Of a DNA stretch of 64,000 nt, positions 63,888-64,000 are shown piece after piece (the first letter of the stretch is position 1; every line of letters starts with the position of its first letter). This stretch comes from Branchiostoma lanceolatum (taxonomy: Eukaryota > Chordata > Leptocardii > Amphioxiformes > Branchiostomatidae): contig NC_089738.1 in the NCBI RefSeq assembly GCF_035083965.1, positions 18,626,734 to 18,690,733 of the forward strand. Reading direction: 5' to 3'. The position numbers were made by a program, and so were the translations under genes. Under the pieces are notes generated by a model, which saw only the letters and a list, made by a program, of their open reading frames with translations, did no database searches and had not been told where the DNA came from.

Positions 63888-64000
63888 GTACTGAAAGAAA
63901 AACTACACTTCAAATTGAAAAGTCTATAATACTATGCTAAATGTACCCCAAAGTCAAGTTCTCACTTGGCTTGAAAGTTCATCTGTGTTGATAGAAATCA

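Overview
The window looks like animal nuclear DNA, most probably from a lancelet (Branchiostoma, cephalochordate). Reasons are genes built of many small exons with GT/AG introns, tRNA-derived SINEs, a CR1-like LINE carrying a 2A-like motif, MITEs with terminal inverted repeats, and a receptor tyrosine kinase with an animal-type ectodomain. The lancelet assignment is inference. All seven protein-coding genes I can assemble lie on the + strand.

Layout. (1) 1260-5411: gene A, eight coding exons, a secreted protein with twelve EF-hand loops arranged as three copies of a four-EF-hand module. (2) 6633-10492: gene B, six exons, a secreted protein with four antistasin-like cysteine domains, one per exon. 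(3) 11236-14061: gene C, an intronless 941-residue receptor tyrosine kinase, followed by a decayed copy of its own juxtamembrane coding segment. (4) About 14.3-25 kb: mobile and repetitive DNA. It includes two elements with shared terminal inverted repeats (a 0.34 kb element and a possible 7.5 kb element), an internally deleted CR1-like LINE, a 33-34 bp minisatellite, a 124/246 bp satellite and a 200 bp tandem repeat. (5) 26.3-56.9 kb: genes D, E and F, three tandem paralogues of 10-11 exons, each with a TATA promoter and a 5'-noncoding exon. Each encodes a secreted protein of 365-366 residues with twelve EF-hand loops. They sit in duplicated units of about 11-12 kb whose introns and spacers differ mainly by mobile-element insertions. 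(6) 59928 to the window end: gene G, the 5' part of a fifth, more diverged secreted EF-hand gene.

The five EF-hand genes share a 19-residue leader ending in a dibasic KR or RR, followed by Gln as the first residue of the next exon. They also share an exon logic in which odd-numbered EF-hand loops lie inside exons and even-numbered loops are cut by a phase-1 intron. They are one family that grew by duplicating modules inside a gene and by duplicating whole genes. I do not recognise a named orthologue. Multi-EF-hand proteins with a signal peptide and no visible ER-retention tail suggest a Ca2+-binding product that is secreted or held in a secretory granule. Gene B is an unrelated, probably secreted, protease-inhibitor-like neighbour, and gene C is a membrane receptor. 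I see no sequence link between their functions.
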